DNA of 64,000 bases from Acidobacteriota bacterium. GTDB lineage: Bacteria > Acidobacteriota > Thermoanaerobaculia > UBA5066. The notes under the pieces are model-generated. The model saw only the letters and a list, made by a program, of their open reading frames with translations. It did not search any database and was not told the DNA's origin. How positions within the stretch are numbered: the stretch's first letter is position 1; each line of letters starts with the position of its first letter. The position numbers were made by a program, and so were the translations under genes. This document shows, one piece after another, positions 54,594-62,768 of this stretch. The DNA is taken from positions 1 through 64,000 of the forward strand of contig JADJVE010000012.1 in NCBI GenBank assembly GCA_016716715.1. The letters are read 5' to 3'.

Positions 54594-55862
54594 TCAGCGG
54601 CCGCGGGCCGTCATGCGCTCGAGGTCGGCTTCCAGGACCGCGAGTGAGGCGGCGAGGCGCGTCGGGATCGTGTCGCTCGCGCGTTCGGCGTGGTTCTTCA
54701 CGCGTGTGCGATCCCGGGCGCAGGCGGGCCTCAGGATGAGTCCGTGTTTTGCGAAGACCTTCTGCAGCCGCTTGAAGTCCGCGTCCAGAGTCGCCATCGT
54801 GGAGCGGTAGGCGAACTCGGCGATCCGGATGCGGCCCGACGTGCGCATGATGTTGCGCATGTAGCGCGGAAGGTCCTCGGCCCTGGGCTCGAACACGATG
54901 ACGTCGGCCTCGGGGTCCTCGCGCCGGTAGCGGCTCAGCCCGTACTTGAGCCGCGAGTGGAGCGTGACGCGGAAAACCTGGTCGAGGATCGTGGGGAGGC
55001 CGCGCCGCCGGAGCGACCCGGCCCCGTGCCCGTTCGTGTCGGCCGGATGGAAGCGGATGGGGACGAGCGGGTTCACGCAGATCGTGAGCCCGCAGCGCTC
55101 GCGGAGCGCGAGCGAGATGTGGGCGGTCTTGCGCACGCCGCCGTCGATGTAGTCGATGCCCTTGATCCTCACGGGCCGGTAAAGCCCGGGGATCGCGCAG
55201 GATGCCGCGACGGCCGTCGAGATGGGAACGTCGTCGTGGCTCGGGCAGCCGAACGCCGTCGTCTCGCCGGAATCGAGGTCGACCGCGACGATCCGGAGGT
55301 CTTTCCTGAGCTTCCGGAAGTCGTTCGTGCGCCCTTCCTTCGTGAGCCAGTCGAGCATCCACGCCTCGAGCCCTTCGTTCTGGAAGAGGCCGGACGGGAG
55401 CAGCTGGCCGAGGGACACGACGAGATCGGTGAGCGTCGTCTCGTGGCGGTTCTTGTAGAAGTCCCACGCGGAGTCGAGGATCGTGAACGGGGCCTTCGCG
55501 AGCCGCGTGCCGATCTCGCCGAGGTTCACGCGGAAGAGCGAGAGGTCGTCGATGTCGGTCCGCGAGCCCGCCGAGCGCGTCGCGTTACGGAAGAGGAGCG
55601 ACGGGGTCACGCCGTTGGCGAGGAGCGCCGAGATGTAAGCCCCGGCCGAGACCCCGACGAAGACGTCGAAGTCCGTGATCGAGGCGTTCTCGAGCCGGTC
55701 CTCGAGGGCGGCGAGCGCGCCGATCTCGTAGATCGCGCCGGTGACGCCGCCGCCCGCGCACACGAGGCCGAGCTTCTTCGTCAGCGGCGGCGGGAAGGAA
55801 CGGAACCGCTCGCCCGTGCTGGCGGCGGGCGGCGTCCCGGTCTTGGCGCGGCGGGCGTTCAT
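54594..55862 (-). CDS. Patatin-like phospholipase
   Basis: A 422-residue protein with the patatin dyad. The oxyanion-hole loop is GLVCAGGGVTGAIYEIGALA, the nucleophile elbow VGVSAGAY near residue 70, and the Asp lies in YIDGGVRK near 238. No signal peptide is visible. The C-terminal about 150 residues (SRYRREDPEADVIVFEPRAE) are helical and less conserved. The start ATG 55862 is only eight bases behind a strong hairpin-plus-T element, so expression may depend on read-through. Confidence 0.9.
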   Translation of the reverse strand: MNARRAKTGTPPAASTGERFRSFPPPLTKKLGLVCAGGGVTGAIYEIGALAALEDRLENASITDFDVFVGVSAGAYISALLANGVTPSLLFRNATRSAGSRTDIDDLSLFRVNLGEIGTRLAKAPFTILDSAWDFYKNRHETTLTDLVVSLGQLLPSGLFQNEGLEAWMLDWLTKEGRTNDFRKLRKDLRIVAVDLDSGETTAFGCPSHDDVPISTAVAASCAIPGLYRPVRIKGIDYIDGGVRKTAHISLALRERCGLTICVNPLVPIRFHPADTNGHGAGSLRRRGLPTILDQVFRVTLHSRLKYGLSRYRREDPEADVIVFEPRAEDLPRYMRNIMRTSGRIRIAEFAYRSTMATLDADFKRLQKVFAKHGLILRPACARDRTRVKNHAERASDTIPTRLAASLAVLEADLERMTARGR

Positions 55863-55870
55863 GCGCTCTT

Positions 55871-55903
55871 AAACGAAAAGGGGCGCCTTCGGAAAGGCGC
55901 CCC
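55871..55903 (-). terminator. Intrinsic terminator of the phasin-like gene
   Basis: On the minus strand GGGGCGCCTT (55903-55894) pairs with AAGGCGCCCC (55889-55880), followed by TTTTCGTTT. It lies about 28 bases after the phasin-like stop and directly before the patatin ATG. Confidence 0.88.
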
Positions 55904-55930
55904 GAGTGTATCCGATCCCGGCTTGAGCGC

Positions 55931-56425
55931 TCAGCGAGCGCGGCGGGCCTTCGCGGCCGGCTTGCGCGACTTGAGCGTGTCGATCTTCCTGCCGAGCGTG
56001 TCGACCTTGGCGGACAGCGAGCGGAGCTCGTGGCGCGTGGGGACGTTCAGGCGGTGGAGGCCCATCTCGACGGCCGAGCCGACCTTGTCGCCGACCATCT
56101 TCGTGACGTCCTCGGCACGGCGGGCGGCCTGCTTGCCGGCCTTCTGGACGCGGGTCTTCACGTCCTTCGTGAGCTTCTCGCCGAGGTCCTTGCCGGACTC
56201 GACGACGTCCATGGCGAAGGCGCGCGGGTCCTTCCGGATCGTCTCGCTCTTTTTCGCGAAGTCGCGGGCGGCGACGCGGACCGACTTCTCGGCCTTGACG
56301 GCAGCGGTCTTCGCCTTGGCTCCGAGGCGGTCGAGCTCCGTGCCGGCGTTCTTGAGCGCCTGCTGGACCGGGGCGGGGACCTCAAAGGGCAGTTTCGGGG
56401 CGGTCTTGCGGTTGGTGGTTCTCAT
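55931..56425 (-). CDS. Phasin-like protein
   Basis: A 164-residue Lys/Ala-rich helical protein. The C-terminal LNVPTRHELRSLSAKVDTLG, then RKIDTLKSRKPAAKARRAR, is the coiled coil plus basic tail seen in polyhydroxyalkanoate-granule phasins of the PhaI/PhaF type. The middle is amphipathic (KAEKSVRVAARDFAKKSETI). AAAGGAGA lies before the ATG. Its start overlaps the end of the PhaR-like gene by four bases (ATGA), so both are made together. Confidence 0.82.
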   Translation of the reverse strand: MRTTNRKTAPKLPFEVPAPVQQALKNAGTELDRLGAKAKTAAVKAEKSVRVAARDFAKKSETIRKDPRAFAMDVVESGKDLGEKLTKDVKTRVQKAGKQAARRAEDVTKMVGDKVGSAVEMGLHRLNVPTRHELRSLSAKVDTLGRKIDTLKSRKPAAKARRAR

Positions 56426-57117
56426 CGGGCTCTCCTTTTGCGGGCTGTTGGAGCGGAGGCGCGGCCGGTTCTGGCGGCAGCGCGCTCGCGCGGGTTTGCG
56501 GGAAACGACTTCTTGGCGAGCGACTCGAGCTGGGCGAGTCGGGTCTTGATTTCGGCGACTTCGCGGGCGATTTCGGGCTGACCGCCGAGGCGGCCGCCGA
56601 GGTCGCGGACGCTGCCGGTGAGGTCCGCGAGGCTCTCGCGGAACACGAGGCCGACGTCGTCGCGCAAGCGGGTGCCTTCCTCCCACGTCACGCGGCCCTT
56701 CTCGACGAGGCCGCCGACGATCTTCTCGATGTCCTGGCGGGCGTCTTCGATCTTTCGGGTGAGGGGCGCGAGCGTCTGGCCGAGCTTCTCCGGGCGGGAG
56801 GCGTTGCGGAGACTCTCGGCGACGGAGGTGGCCCCGACGCGCTCGACGGCCCCGGCTACGGTCTCGGCCGCTTCGCTGCCGGCCCGGAGAATCCGCGCGA
56901 GCGTGTCCGCCGACGCCGTGATCGGGCCCTTGCCCGACGCGAGGGCGCGCGAGAGGACGCGGGCGGTGATGTCCTCGCCCGTGTCGGCGGCGATGACCTC
57001 GATCCGGGCGCCGGTCGAGACGGCGCGGGCGAGGTCCTCCAGCGTGACGAACCGGCGCTCCCTCGCCTCGTAGAGCTTGCGGTTCCGGTAGCGGACGATG
57101 CGTCTCACGTCGCTCAT
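56422..57117 (-). CDS. PhaR-like PHA accumulation regulator with phasin-like C-terminus
   Basis: A 231-residue protein. Residues 1-60 (VRRIVRYRNRKLYEARERRF, VTLEDLARAV, DTGEDITARVL) match the PHB_acc_N DNA-binding domain of PhaR, the repressor that senses PHA granules. The rest is coiled coil and ends in a basic tail like the downstream phasin. ATG 57117 is chosen because a near-consensus promoter ends seven bases before it; the longer frame from 57177 would run through that promoter. No PHA synthase is in the window. Confidence 0.82.
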   Translation of the reverse strand: MSDVRRIVRYRNRKLYEARERRFVTLEDLARAVSTGARIEVIAADTGEDITARVLSRALASGKGPITASADTLARILRAGSEAAETVAGAVERVGATSVAESLRNASRPEKLGQTLAPLTRKIEDARQDIEKIVGGLVEKGRVTWEEGTRLRDDVGLVFRESLADLTGSVRDLGGRLGGQPEIAREVAEIKTRLAQLESLAKKSFPANPRERAAARTGRASAPTARKRRAR

Positions 57118-57124
57118 GGAGGTC

Positions 57125-57153
57125 AAGATAACGCGCTGCGTAATTTCTGTCAA
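57125..57153 (-). promoter_or_regulatory. Sigma-70-type promoter of the PhaR-like gene (leaderless)
   Basis: Perfect -35 TTGACA (57153-57148), a 17-base spacer and -10 TATCTT (57130-57125). The A of the ATG at 57117 is eight bases after the -10, exactly where transcription would start, and there is no ribosome site. Confidence 0.75.
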
Positions 57154-57207
57154 GGAGAATCTTGTGCGATGCGTCATCCGGGTCGCCGGGGGCTAACATT
57201 CCCCGCG

Positions 57208-58890
57208 ATGTCCGCTCCCGCGTCCGCCCCGCCGTATGCCCCCCCCGCGCTGCCGAAGGGGACCGTCCTGGCCTGCCGGTCGTGGCTCACGGAAGCCCCT
57301 TACCGCATGCTGCTCAACAACCTGGACCCCGAGGTCGCCGAGCGCCGCGAGGATCTCGTCGTCTACGGCGGCTCGGGAAAGGCCGCCCGGAACCCCGAGT
57401 GTCTCGAGGCGATCCTCCGGGAGCTCCGGCGCCTCGGTGACGACGAGACCCTTCTCGTCCAGTCGGGAAAGCCCGTCGGCGTCTTCCGGACCCACCCCGA
57501 CGCCCCGAGGGTTCTCATCGCGAACTCCAACCTGGTGCCGAAATGGGGCACCTGGGACGAATTCCGTCGGCTCGAGGCCCTCGGACTGACCATGTACGGG
57601 CAGATGACCGCGGGCTCGTGGATCTACATCGGAACGCAGGGAATTCTTCAGGGCACGTACGAGACCTTTGCGGAGGCTGCGCGACGCGATCTCGGGTCGC
57701 CGGACGGTTCGCTCGCCGGGCGCCTCGCCGTCACGGCGGGCCTCGGCGGCATGGGCGGCGCCCAGCCGCTGGCCGTCACGATGTGCGGGGGAACGGCGCT
57801 CGTGGCCGAGGTCGACGCGGCGCGCATCGACAAGCGCCTCGCCACGCGTTATCTCGACCTCCGGATCGACGGGCTGGACGCGGCGATCGACCGCGCGCTC
57901 GCCGCGAAGGACGCGAAGGAGGCGGTGTCGATCGGCGTCCGCGCCAACGCGGTGGATCTCCTCGAGCGGCTTCTGGCCCGCGGGATCGTCCCGGACGTCC
58001 TCACGGACCAGACTTCGGCGCACGACGAGCTGAACGGATACGTCCCGCACGGCCTGCCGTACGACGAGGCGCTGCGCCTCCGGACGGCGGACCCCGAGGC
58101 CTACCGCCGCCGGTCGATCGCGTCGATGGGCGCGCACGTGACGGCCATGCTGGAGCTCAAGCGCCGCGGCGCCGTGACGTTCGATTACGGCAACAACCTG
58201 CGCGCGGGAGCGGTCGAGGCCGGCGTCGGGAACGCCTACGACATCGTCGGGTTCGTCCCGCTCTACATCCGGCCTCTCTTCTGCGAGGGCAAAGGGCCTT
58301 TCCGGTGGGCCGCGCTCTCCGGCGATCCCGCCGACATCGCCGAGACGGACCGCACCGTTCTCGAGCTCTTCCCGGAGAACGCCGCGCTCCGCCGCTGGAT
58401 CACGCTCGCGCGCGAGCGTGTCGCGTTTCAGGGCCTGCCGGCGCGCATCTGCTGGCTCGGCTACGGCGAGCGCGCGAAGGCGGGCCTCGCCTTCAACGAG
58501 CTCGTCAGGAGCGGACGCGTGAAGGCGCCGATCGTGATCGGCCGCGACCACCTCGACTGCGGCTCGGTCGCCTCGCCGAACCGGGAGACGGAGGGCATGA
58601 AGGACGGGAGCGACGCCATCGCGGACTGGCCGCTCCTGAACGCGATGCTCAACACGGCCGCCGGCGCGACATGGGTCTCGATCCACCACGGCGGCGGCGT
58701 CGGGATCGGCTATTCGCTGCACGCGGGCATGGTCGTCGTGGCGGACGGCACGGACGCGGCCGCCGCGCGGCTCGAGCGCGTGCTCACGACGGATCCGGGC
58801 ATGGGCGTGATCCGGCACGCGGACGCGGGCTACTCCGAAGCGGTGGCGTGCGCGGAGGCGAACGGCATCCCGGTCCCGATGCGCCGGTGA
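57208..58890 (+). CDS. hutU: Urocanate hydratase
   Basis: A 560-residue enzyme catalysing the second step of histidine breakdown, urocanate to imidazolone propionate, with bound NAD. TAGSWIYIGTQGILQGTYET, GLGGMGGAQPLAVTM, DYGNNLRA and the catalytic Cys/His segment DCGSVASPNRETEGMKDGSD are all standard. ATG 57208 follows TAACAT by eight bases without a ribosome site. The stop overlaps the GTG of the sensor kinase gene (GTGA), an unusual partner for hutU. Confidence 0.97.
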   Translation: MSAPASAPPYAPPALPKGTVLACRSWLTEAPYRMLLNNLDPEVAERREDLVVYGGSGKAARNPECLEAILRELRRLGDDETLLVQSGKPVGVFRTHPDAPRVLIANSNLVPKWGTWDEFRRLEALGLTMYGQMTAGSWIYIGTQGILQGTYETFAEAARRDLGSPDGSLAGRLAVTAGLGGMGGAQPLAVTMCGGTALVAEVDAARIDKRLATRYLDLRIDGLDAAIDRALAAKDAKEAVSIGVRANAVDLLERLLARGIVPDVLTDQTSAHDELNGYVPHGLPYDEALRLRTADPEAYRRRSIASMGAHVTAMLELKRRGAVTFDYGNNLRAGAVEAGVGNAYDIVGFVPLYIRPLFCEGKGPFRWAALSGDPADIAETDRTVLELFPENAALRRWITLARERVAFQGLPARICWLGYGERAKAGLAFNELVRSGRVKAPIVIGRDHLDCGSVASPNRETEGMKDGSDAIADWPLLNAMLNTAAGATWVSIHHGGGVGIGYSLHAGMVVVADGTDAAAARLERVLTTDPGMGVIRHADAGYSEAVACAEANGIPVPMRR

Positions 58891-61800
58891 GCGGCCGGAC
58901 GCGGGCCCGGCTCGCGCTCGGGGCGGGCGCCGCCGCGGGCCTCGCCCTCGCCGCGACGCTCGCCCTGCGTCTCGCGCCCGTGGACGGGGCCGCGATCGCC
59001 GCGCGCGCGGACGGGTTCCGGGCCGAGGCCGGCCGTCAGTTCGAGCGGGACGCCGCGGACCTGCGCCGCACGGCCGATCGCGTCCAGGCGTCGCCGGAGT
59101 TCTCGTCCATCGTGGACGGCGGCGGGGCCCTCGTGCGGCCCTCGCGCCTCTTCACGCTCCTCGGCGACTCGCTGCCCCGCGAACGCGGGTGGGGCGCCGT
59201 CTTCTTCGATGCGTCCGGGCGTCCGGCCGCGTGGGCGGGCGAGGCCGCGGGGCTCGAGGCCGAACGTGGCGCCGCGACGGCGGGGCTCGTCGTTTCCTAT
59301 CACGTGACGCGCGTCTACGTCGGCTGGGTGTCGCACCGCGGCGAGGGCGGCGCGCGCGGCACGCTCGTCGTGACGCGGCGCTACCCGACGGGGATCCTCC
59401 GGCCCGACGTCATCGAGTACCTCGGCCTTCCGGGAGGGCCCACACCGTTGCGCCTGAGGCTGCGCGCCTCCGAGAGCCGGGACCGCGTCGTCACGTTCTT
59501 CGTCGAGCCGCCGACTCCGGGCGCCGCGGAGAACGACGTCGCGCGCCGGCGCGCCTTGCCGGCGGCCCTTGCGCTCGCTGCCTGCGCCGCGCTGGTCGGT
59601 TTTGCCGCGAGCCATCCCGTGGCGGGCCTCGCGGCGGCCCGCTTCGCGCTCCTTCTCGGCATGCCGCGGGGCGGAGCGGGTCTCTTCGCGCCCTTGCCCT
59701 CCGGGGAGGCGTTCCTCGGACTCCTTGCGACGCCCGCGGACGTCCTTCTCACGGGCGTCCTCGCCGCCGCGGCGGCGGGCGCGTTCGCGCGCAGGGCCGC
59801 CGTTCCGGGGCACAAAGTCCGGAGCGCGCTCCTGGCCGTGCCTTTCGCCTGTGCGCCGTGGCTTCTCGGCCGATGGGCGGGCGCGACACGCCCCGGACTC
59901 TTCGAAGGGATGAGCGTCGTGCCGTCCTCGGCGGGGGTGTTCGCGGAGCAGACGGGCCTGCTCGCGCTTGCGGCAGCCGGGCTCCTCGGGGCCGGTGCTC
60001 TCCTGTCCGCGCTCCTGAGGCGCCGGCCGTCCGGCGTGGCCGCCGTGCTCGCGGCGGCCGCCGGCGCGGCCGCCTTCTGGGCGGCGGGCGGACCGGCGGC
60101 GGCGCCCTTCGGCCTCCTGGCCGCAGTCCTTGCCGGTGCGGCGCTTGCGCACCGCGCGGTTCCGTCCGAGGACGACGACCTTCTCGCGCGGGTCTCGACC
60201 GCCGTCTTCGCGGTCGCGGCCGCGACGCTCCTCCTCGGGGCGGGGCTCGCGGACGGCACGCGGCGCTACGTGGACGGCGCGCTCGTGCGGGCCGAGCGCG
60301 CGGTGTCGGGCGACGCGCGCGCCGCGCGCGCCGCGGCGGTTGCGCGCTGGGAGGCGCGCGTGGGCGCGCCGGAGCTCGAGCCCTGGCTGCCCGCGGGAGA
60401 GCGGACGCACAACGACGACCTCGCGCGCGCCTTGTGGGTGCGCGGCGCCGACGAGGCCTTCCCGGAGCTCGGCGACATGCTGACGATCCGCAGCCCGTTC
60501 GAGTCGACGACGTCCTCGTTCGGCGTCATGCGGCCCGGGAGCCGCGCGCCGGACGCCGTGAGGCCGGTCTCGATCCCGTCGGGCTTCCCGGCGACGTTCC
60601 TGCACGTTTCCTGGCCGCGCGAGGCGGACCGCGATCCGCTGCTCTCCTGGGTCGCGTCACGCGAGGTTCCCGACCGTGTCGCCGCCGAGCGTCTCGAATG
60701 GGACGCCTCGGGACGGCCGTCCGGCCTGCGCGGCGAGAACGTCGAGCTTCCGTCCGCTTTCCTCGCGGCGGTCCGCCGCGCCGGGAGGGCCGTCGGCACG
60801 GCGTCGACGAGCGACGGGCTTCGCAGGATTCACGTCTCCTCGGTCCCGGACGGCTTCGAGGGTTTCGGCGCGCCGGTGGACCCGGCCCTGACCTCTGCGG
60901 GCGCGGCGGTCGCCGCCGGCGAAGCCGCACTTGCGATCCTCGTCCCGCTCCTCTTCGCGTTTCGCCCTGCTCGGCAGGACCGGGCACGGGGGCCGCGCTT
61001 CTTCGGCACGTTCCGCGCGCGCCTCGTCGCGCTCGTCGTGCTGTTCGGCGTGCTCCCGCTGGCGGCGAGCGTCGTTCTCGTGCGCGTCTCTCTCGCGAAC
61101 CACGCGACGCGCGAGACGGGCCGGCGCGCGCGCGACCTCGTGACGGAGGGGCGCCGCGTCCTTCAGAGCGGGGAAGAAGGGCTCGCGACGTCGCCCGAGG
61201 GAGAGCTGAACCGCGCGGCGGCCGTCATCGGCACGGACCTCCTGCGTTACCGCGACGGGACGCTCGTCGCGGCTTCGCGCGCGCTCCCCGTCTCGGCGGC
61301 GATCGCTCGCGAGCGGCTGTCCGCGGCGGTCGCGCAGGGTCTCGCCGAGGGACGCCCGGCCTCCGTGGCCGCGCGCCGGACGAACACCCCCGGCGCGCCG
61401 CGCGTCTTCGAGGCCGCCGAGGCCCTATCGCGCGACGGGCGCGACGTCCTCGCGGTCGTCGTCGGGGAGGACGAGGCGCTCCGCTCCGCGGCCGACTCCC
61501 TCGTCCTCCTGTCGGTTGCCGTCGCGCTCCTCGCGCTCGGTCTCGGAGGCCGTGCGGCGCTCGCGCTCGGGCAGCCGCTCGAGGACCTCCTCGAAGCGAC
61601 GGGGAAGGTCGGCGAGGGCCGTGCGCTTCCGCCGATCCGTCGTCCGGAGAACGCCGACCTCGCGCGCCTCGTCGAAGCGTTCGGGCAGATGTCGGCGCGT
61701 GTCGAGGAGCGCACGCAGTCGCTCGCACGGGAGCGGGCGTCGGCCGTGGGACTGCTCGAGAACCTCACCGCGGCCGTCCTCCTCTACCGGCGCAGGGACG

Positions 61801-62768
61801 GGGCGGTCCTGCTCTCGAACGAGGCGGCGGATCAGATCCTGCCGGGCGGGGGTCTCGCGGAACGGCTCGCGGGGCCCGAGTGGGCGCCGCTCCGCGCGGC
61901 GCTCGACGCGGCGGTGTCGCGCCCGTCGCCCTACGAGACGCGCGTCGCGGTGCCGGGTGCGGCAGGCGAGCGCCTTTTCCGCATCGCGATCGTCACGCTG
62001 CCGGAGGACCTCGAGGAGGGGCGGACGATCCTGCTCCTCGAGGACCTCACCGAGTTCACGCGCGCCGACCGCCTTGCCGCGTGGGTGGACGCCGCGCGGG
62101 CGATCGCGCACGACATCAAGAACCCGCTCACGCCGATCCGCCTCGCGGCGGAGAGACTGGGAAGGCTCGAGGAGCGTCGCGACCCCCCGCCGCCGGGAGC
62201 GTTTGCGGAGATCTCCGCGAACATCCTGAGGCAGGTCGCGATCCTCACCGAACGCATCGGGAGGCTCGGCCGGTTCGGAGATCCCGCGGCGCTGGATCGC
62301 CGGACCCTGGACGCCGTGGCGGTTCGCGCGCTCCTGGAGGAGGTCGCGGCCGACTTCCGGGCCCACGAGCGCCTGACCGTGGCGGTCGACGTGCCGGCCG
62401 GGCTGCGGCCGCTCGCCGCGGACAGGCTGCTCCTGCGCGACGCGCTCACGAACTTCCTCGTCAACGCGGCCGAGGCCCTCGCCGAGCGCGGCGGCGCGAT
62501 CGTTCTCTCGGCCTCGAACGCCGCGCTTTCCGGGGGCGCCGCGGGCGTGCGCTTCGCCTGCGCGGACGACGGGCCGGGCGCGCCGGAGGGCGCCGCGGAG
62601 CGGCTCTTCGAACCCGCGTTTTCCACGAAGGCGCGCGGCTCCGGCATGGGTCTGGCCGCCGTGCGCAGAACCGCAGAGCGGCACGGCGGGGAAGTCTTCG
62701 CCGAGGCCGGGCCCGGCGGGGGACTCGTGATCGGCTTCACGCTGCCCGCGCTATCATCACCGGCGTGA
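58887..62768 (+). CDS. Very large NtrY-like sensor histidine kinase
   Basis: A 1,293-residue membrane kinase starting at GTG 58887. An N-terminal helix and an extracytoplasmic domain of about 200 residues are followed by a block of about eight hydrophobic segments (residues 215-470), a second extracytoplasmic region (470-680), more helices, HAMP near 890, PAS near 960 and a kinase core. The H-box is AIAHDIKNPLTPIRLAAERL near 1074, the N-box NFLVNAAEALAERGG and the G-box GSGMGLAAVRRTAERHGGEV. HDIKNPLTPI is the NtrY/AtoS-type H-box. No response regulator is in view. Translational overlap with hutU and the lipoprotein gene suggests one mRNA. Confidence 0.88.
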   Translation: MSGRTRARLALGAGAAAGLALAATLALRLAPVDGAAIAARADGFRAEAGRQFERDAADLRRTADRVQASPEFSSIVDGGGALVRPSRLFTLLGDSLPRERGWGAVFFDASGRPAAWAGEAAGLEAERGAATAGLVVSYHVTRVYVGWVSHRGEGGARGTLVVTRRYPTGILRPDVIEYLGLPGGPTPLRLRLRASESRDRVVTFFVEPPTPGAAENDVARRRALPAALALAACAALVGFAASHPVAGLAAARFALLLGMPRGGAGLFAPLPSGEAFLGLLATPADVLLTGVLAAAAAGAFARRAAVPGHKVRSALLAVPFACAPWLLGRWAGATRPGLFEGMSVVPSSAGVFAEQTGLLALAAAGLLGAGALLSALLRRRPSGVAAVLAAAAGAAAFWAAGGPAAAPFGLLAAVLAGAALAHRAVPSEDDDLLARVSTAVFAVAAATLLLGAGLADGTRRYVDGALVRAERAVSGDARAARAAAVARWEARVGAPELEPWLPAGERTHNDDLARALWVRGADEAFPELGDMLTIRSPFESTTSSFGVMRPGSRAPDAVRPVSIPSGFPATFLHVSWPREADRDPLLSWVASREVPDRVAAERLEWDASGRPSGLRGENVELPSAFLAAVRRAGRAVGTASTSDGLRRIHVSSVPDGFEGFGAPVDPALTSAGAAVAAGEAALAILVPLLFAFRPARQDRARGPRFFGTFRARLVALVVLFGVLPLAASVVLVRVSLANHATRETGRRARDLVTEGRRVLQSGEEGLATSPEGELNRAAAVIGTDLLRYRDGTLVAASRALPVSAAIARERLSAAVAQGLAEGRPASVAARRTNTPGAPRVFEAAEALSRDGRDVLAVVVGEDEALRSAADSLVLLSVAVALLALGLGGRAALALGQPLEDLLEATGKVGEGRALPPIRRPENADLARLVEAFGQMSARVEERTQSLARERASAVGLLENLTAAVLLYRRRDGAVLLSNEAADQILPGGGLAERLAGPEWAPLRAALDAAVSRPSPYETRVAVPGAAGERLFRIAIVTLPEDLEEGRTILLLEDLTEFTRADRLAAWVDAARAIAHDIKNPLTPIRLAAERLGRLEERRDPPPPGAFAEISANILRQVAILTERIGRLGRFGDPAALDRRTLDAVAVRALLEEVAADFRAHERLTVAVDVPAGLRPLAADRLLLRDALTNFLVNAAEALAERGGAIVLSASNAALSGGAAGVRFACADDGPGAPEGAAERLFEPAFSTKARGSGMGLAAVRRTAERHGGEVFAEAGPGGGLVIGFTLPALSSPA

